Part shown: piece after piece, positions 6,591 through 9,556 of the stretch
Layout of the letters: each line of letters starts with the position of its first letter
How positions within the stretch are numbered: position 1 is the stretch's first letter
Assembly (NCBI GenBank): GCA_903889845.1
Contig: CAISZB010000375.1
Coordinates: 1 to 9,556 of the forward strand
Source: an uncultured Verrucomicrobium sp.
GTDB lineage: Bacteria; Verrucomicrobiota; Verrucomicrobiia; Methylacidiphilales; GAS474
Reading direction: 5' to 3'
Length of the DNA: 9,556 nt
Position numbers and translations under genes: made by a program
The notes under the pieces: generated by a model
Told to the model about the DNA's origin: nothing
Databases searched by the model: none
What the model saw: only the letters and a program-made list of their open reading frames with translations

Positions 6591-8453
6591 TCATTGGAGT
6601 CGCAGTTCCGGCTGGAGCGGGTCCCGGGCAAAGGGGACGTTGTTCCGCTTCAGGTAATGGCCGAGGACGACGACCGACCAGAGCCGCGTCCAGTGGAGCC
6701 GCCCGGCGGCGAAGTCGCGCTCCAACTCATGCAGGAAACCCTCCGGCAGCGCCCACTCCTCCTGCGCCGCCGCCAAGCCCCGGCGGACGTAGGGGCGGAG
6801 GGGCCCCTCCATCCACCGCCGCATCGGCAGGGAAAAGCCCTGCTTGCGGGCCGTGAGGAAACGCTCCGGCAGCAGGTCGCGGCACGACTCGACCAGCAGG
6901 CCCTTCGTCCGGCCGTAGCGGGTCTTTTCCCGGGCGGGCAGGGAGAGGACGTAGTCGAAGAGGTCGAGGTCGAGGAAGGGAACCCGCAGCTCGATCGACG
7001 CCGCCATGCTCATCTGGTCGGCGTCCCGCAGCAGCATGTTCCGCATGTAGCCGGAGGCCTCCGCCCAGCTCACCTGCGCGAAGGCGTCCCGCAGCGGGAC
7101 GTGGGTCTCCGCCTCCTCCTTCGGGAGGAAATCGCGCGTCGGCAACCCGGAGTGGCGCAGCATCCGGTCGGTCCAGAAGCGGCGGCGGAAGAGGCTCACC
7201 GTCCGCGTCGAGGGGTCGGGCAGGTCGGCCAGCCGGTTCCCCGAGGCCGAGACGAGGCCGAGGAGGCGGCGGAGCGGCCGGGGAACGCGGGCCAGGAGGG
7301 AGAGGAGCGGCGCGTCCCGGAAGCTGGGATAGCCGCCGAAGAGCTCGTCGGCGCCGAGGCCGGAGAGCGCCACCTTCAGGTCGAAGCCGCGCACCGCCCG
7401 GCAGACGATGTACATGTTGATCGCGTCGACGGAGGGGAGGTCCATCTTCTCGACCGCCTCCTCGACGCACTGGAGCGTCTCCGACCGCGTCAGCCGGATC
7501 ACGTGGTGCCGCGCCCCGCAATGGGCGGAGAACTCCGCCGCCATCGCCGTCTCGTCCGCGGACTCGGAACCCGACTCGGTTTCAAAGCCGACCGTGAAGG
7601 TCTCCAGCCCCTTCGGCACGTGCCGGGCGGCCAGGGCCGTGATCAGGCTCGAATCGAGGCCGCTGCTGAGGAAGCTCGCCACCGGGACGTCGGAGAGGAG
7701 GTGCTCCTCCACCGCCTTTTCGAGGAGTTCCCGCACCCGCCGCACCGCAGTCTTCCCGTCGTTCGACGGGAAACGTCCCGGCTTCCAGTAGCGGCCGATC
7801 CCGACCCGGCTCCCCGGTCCCGCCGTGAGGAAATGGCCGGGAGGGAGCGCGGTCACGGCGGGGAAGAGAAGCATCGTCTCCGGGCAGGCCCCCCACTGCA
7901 GGTAGGCCGAGACCTCGGCCCGGGAGGGCGGCGTGCCGTAGCGGGTCTTGAGCGGCCGCACCTCGGAGGCGAAGGCCAGCCCTTCCGGCCTGCGGGTGTA
8001 GTACAGGGGCTTGATCCCGAGGGGATCGCGCGCCGCGATGAGCCGCCCCGCGCCGGGATCGTACCAGACGAAGGCGAACATGCCGCGCAACTGCGGGATG
8101 AAGGCCTCCCCTTCCAGGGCGAGGCCGACGAGGAGCGTTTCCGTGTCGGAGGTGCCGCGCCAGGAAACCCCGGAAAAAGAGAGCTCCAGCTCCCGACGCA
8201 AGGCCTGGTGATTGTAGATTTCCCCGTTGAAGACGAGGACGCCTCTCCCCATAAAGCCGTCCTGCCCGCCGATCATCGGCTGGGCGCCCGCCGGGGAGAG
8301 GTCGAGGATCGAGAGGCGGACGTGCCCCATCCAGATCTTCCCGTCGGGCGACATCCACTCCCCGCGGGCGTCGGGACCGCGATGGGCGATCTCTTCGCAC
8401 GCCATCGGCTGAGCCTTGCCGCGAGGCTCGAAATCGACGAGGAAACCGCACAT
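6591..8453 (-). CDS. asnB: AsnB-type asparagine synthetase / glutamine amidotransferase
   Basis: This is a 620-residue class II glutamine-hydrolysing amidotransferase of the asparagine synthetase B family. In that family the N-terminal domain releases ammonia from glutamine and the C-terminal ATP-pyrophosphatase domain adenylates a carboxylate and amidates it. The start is fixed by MCGF, because the family needs Cys2 as nucleophile after Met removal. N-terminal landmarks are HRGPD (24-28), NGEIYN (76-81), SDTE (102-105) and RDPLGIKPLYY (142-152). The C-terminal domain has a P-loop SSGLDSS (263-269) in place of the usual SGGxDSS, SGLGADELFGGY (364-375), and RDADQMSMAASIELRVPFLD (476-495). Glu335 appears to match the conserved catalytic Glu of AsnB. 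The acidic residue of the usual SGEGSDE/SGDGGDE motif is Leu here. The gene lies between glycosyltransferase genes, as is common in exopolysaccharide loci, so the substrate may be a sugar acid or another carboxylate rather than free aspartate. That last point is inference. Confidence 0.95.
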   Translation of the reverse strand: MCGFLVDFEPRGKAQPMACEEIAHRGPDARGEWMSPDGKIWMGHVRLSILDLSPAGAQPMIGGQDGFMGRGVLVFNGEIYNHQALRRELELSFSGVSWRGTSDTETLLVGLALEGEAFIPQLRGMFAFVWYDPGAGRLIAARDPLGIKPLYYTRRPEGLAFASEVRPLKTRYGTPPSRAEVSAYLQWGACPETMLLFPAVTALPPGHFLTAGPGSRVGIGRYWKPGRFPSNDGKTAVRRVRELLEKAVEEHLLSDVPVASFLSSGLDSSLITALAARHVPKGLETFTVGFETESGSESADETAMAAEFSAHCGARHHVIRLTRSETLQCVEEAVEKMDLPSVDAINMYIVCRAVRGFDLKVALSGLGADELFGGYPSFRDAPLLSLLARVPRPLRRLLGLVSASGNRLADLPDPSTRTVSLFRRRFWTDRMLRHSGLPTRDFLPKEEAETHVPLRDAFAQVSWAEASGYMRNMLLRDADQMSMAASIELRVPFLDLDLFDYVLSLPAREKTRYGRTKGLLVESCRDLLPERFLTARKQGFSLPMRRWMEGPLRPYVRRGLAAAQEEWALPEGFLHELERDFAAGRLHWTRLWSVVVLGHYLKRNNVPFARDPLQPELRLQ

Positions 8454-9556
8454 CAGGCCCCTGCCTTTCCCGCGACAGGCGCCGTCCGAGCGATCAGTCG
8501 GCGGCACAGATCGGCGTACAATTCCCCGGCCTCCTTCGCGTCGAAGACCTGCCGCACGTAGGCGATCCCGCGTTCGCTCCGCTCCCGGCGCTCCTCCGGC
8601 CCCTCGTCGAGGAGCCTTGCGACGAGCCGCGCCATCCCCTCGACGTCGCCGGGATTGCCGATCAGGGCATGCCCCCCCGTCACGACGCTCATCGGCGGGC
8701 GGTTCGAGGTCACCACCCGGCACCCGCAGGCCATCGCCTCCGGCAGCGGCAGGCCGAAGCCCTCCTCCAGGGAGGGGAAGAGCAACGCCTCCGCCCCGGT
8801 GTAGAGAGCGGAAAGGATCTCGTCGTCGAAATCGGTGACGCAAAAGACCTTGTCTCGGAGGATCTCCTCATGGCGGTAAAAAATGTCGTCGACCGCCGCG
8901 TCGGGGACCTTCCCGGCCAGGACCAGCGGGGGGGCGTCGGGCCTACGGCGCCGCAGCGCGGCGTAGATCTCGACGACGCCGGGGCGGTTCTTGTACCAGG
9001 CGTTGCCGCCGATGTGGAGGAGGTAGCGCTCCGGCAGGCCGTGCTGCTCCCGCACCGCGCGGACCGCCTCGGGCGCGGCGGGGGCGCAGCCGTGAATCCA
9101 CCCCACGTAGATCACCGAGATCCGGTCCCACCCGAAGCCGCAGAGCGTCCGCAGGGAGGAGGCCGAATTTTGGGAGACGCAGACGACGTGGTCGGCCCGG
9201 TTCAATCCGGCCAGGATCGCCCGCTGCAGGATCCGTCCGCTCCACTGCGTGGGGCGCAGGGGGTAGTCCCCCATCGCCGCCGTGATCGCCAGGACATCGT
9301 GGCAAACCACCAGGGAGGGCACCTGCCGCGTGAAGAGCAGGTAGAGGGCATTGGAATGGTCGCAGACCTGGAGCACCACTTCCTTCCCCTGCCGCCGCAG
9401 CGAGGTGAGAAACGCCCGGAGCCGCCACGGAAAAATCAGATACTTGTCGAGGTAGCCGAGCCACTTCCCGAAGCGGCTCTCCGCCCACGATCCCCGGCGG
9501 AACAGCGGCTGGGGGACGAGGTGGACCACCTCGATGCCCTGCTCCCGATACCGCGC
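8453..9556 (-). CDS. GT4-type glycosyltransferase, 5' end outside window
   Basis: This is a GT-B fold glycosyltransferase, family GT4 by pattern. It would transfer a sugar from a nucleotide-sugar donor to a growing lipid-linked glycan at the cytoplasmic face of the membrane. The reading frame is open to the right edge of the window, so 367 residues are visible and the true start lies beyond it; the first in-frame GTG at 9529 sits inside a strand (IEVVHLVPQP) and is not a credible start. The visible N-terminal half has a Rossmann-like run with CHDV and VCVSQNSA. The C-terminal half has the donor-domain signature HIGGNAWYKNRPGV (about visible residues 181-194) and the EEGFGLPLPEAM segment, whose two Glu residues are spaced as E-x7-E (about 265 and 273), typical of GT4 enzymes. 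Its TGA stop shares one base with the ATG of asnB (TGATG), which implies translational coupling. The donor and acceptor sugars cannot be read from the sequence. Confidence 0.93.
   Translation of the reverse strand, partial: ARYREQGIEVVHLVPQPLFRRGSWAESRFGKWLGYLDKYLIFPWRLRAFLTSLRRQGKEVVLQVCDHSNALYLLFTRQVPSLVVCHDVLAITAAMGDYPLRPTQWSGRILQRAILAGLNRADHVVCVSQNSASSLRTLCGFGWDRISVIYVGWIHGCAPAAPEAVRAVREQHGLPERYLLHIGGNAWYKNRPGVVEIYAALRRRRPDAPPLVLAGKVPDAAVDDIFYRHEEILRDKVFCVTDFDDEILSALYTGAEALLFPSLEEGFGLPLPEAMACGCRVVTSNRPPMSVVTGGHALIGNPGDVEGMARLVARLLDEGPEERRERSERGIAYVRQVFDAKEAGELYADLCRRLIARTAPVAGKAGA
8458..8462 (-). promoter_or_regulatory. Shine-Dalgarno site of asnB
   Basis: The minus strand reads AGGGG, then a 4-base spacer CCTG, then the ATG of asnB at 8453. 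The site lies within the last codons of the upstream glycosyltransferase gene. Together with the MCGF N-terminus it supports the ATG at 8453 rather than any of the upstream in-frame starts, which would overlap the upstream gene by hundreds of bases. Confidence 0.6.

Noticed and set aside
6510..8561. A 683-codon open frame on the plus strand antisense to asnB
   Set aside because: It lies opposite a well-conserved protein, its product is low-complexity in Arg, Glu, Gly, Pro and Gln with no recognisable motif, and long antisense frames are expected where GC-rich codons make stops rare.
55..9556. Search for CRISPR arrays, tRNA or rRNA genes, insertion sequences and long direct repeats
   Set aside because: None was seen by eye. 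Recurrent GAGGAGG/GACGTCGAG-like words reflect codon bias and are not arranged as repeats.

Overview
The window is a stretch of one bacterial polysaccharide-biosynthesis operon. It is GC-rich (clearly well above 60% by eye), and every supportable gene lies on the minus strand, so transcription runs from the right edge to the left edge. There are eight genes, of which the rightmost is cut by the window end. The phylum cannot be fixed from the sequence. High GC and proteins rich in Ala, Arg and Gly would fit a Verrucomicrobiota/Planctomycetota-type bacterium or a GC-rich proteobacterium, and this is only a guess.

Layout in transcription order: a partial GT4-type glycosyltransferase (9556-8453); an AsnB-type glutamine amidotransferase/asparagine synthetase homologue (8453-6591); two GT4-type glycosyltransferases (6583-5381 and 5384-4275); a polytopic membrane protein of unassigned family (4278-2650); a WcaF-like left-handed beta-helix O-acetyltransferase (2653-2102); a WaaE/KdtX-like GT2 glycosyltransferase (2105-1287); and a WcaI-like GT4 glycosyltransferase (1290-55). 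Coding is essentially wall to wall. Five successive junctions are the same 4-bp ATGA overlap, one is a TGATG overlap, and one has a 7-bp gap, so the set is almost certainly a translationally coupled operon. There is no promoter, terminator, RNA gene, repeat array or mobile element that I can support. Only bases 1-54 lie outside genes.

Together, five glycosyltransferases would build an oligosaccharide repeat on a lipid carrier at the inner face of the membrane. The WcaF-like enzyme would O-acetylate it, the AsnB homologue could amidate a sugar acid or supply asparagine or an amide-bearing decoration, and the membrane protein could polymerise the repeat or transfer a sugar on the periplasmic side. 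The product is probably an exopolysaccharide, capsule or O-antigen-like glycan. The WcaF and WcaI similarity recalls colanic acid, but no other colanic-acid gene is visible. This is an ordinary class of accessory locus. The parts most worth checking are the unassigned membrane protein and the divergent AsnB active site. I see no clear sign of a wholly new kind of system.
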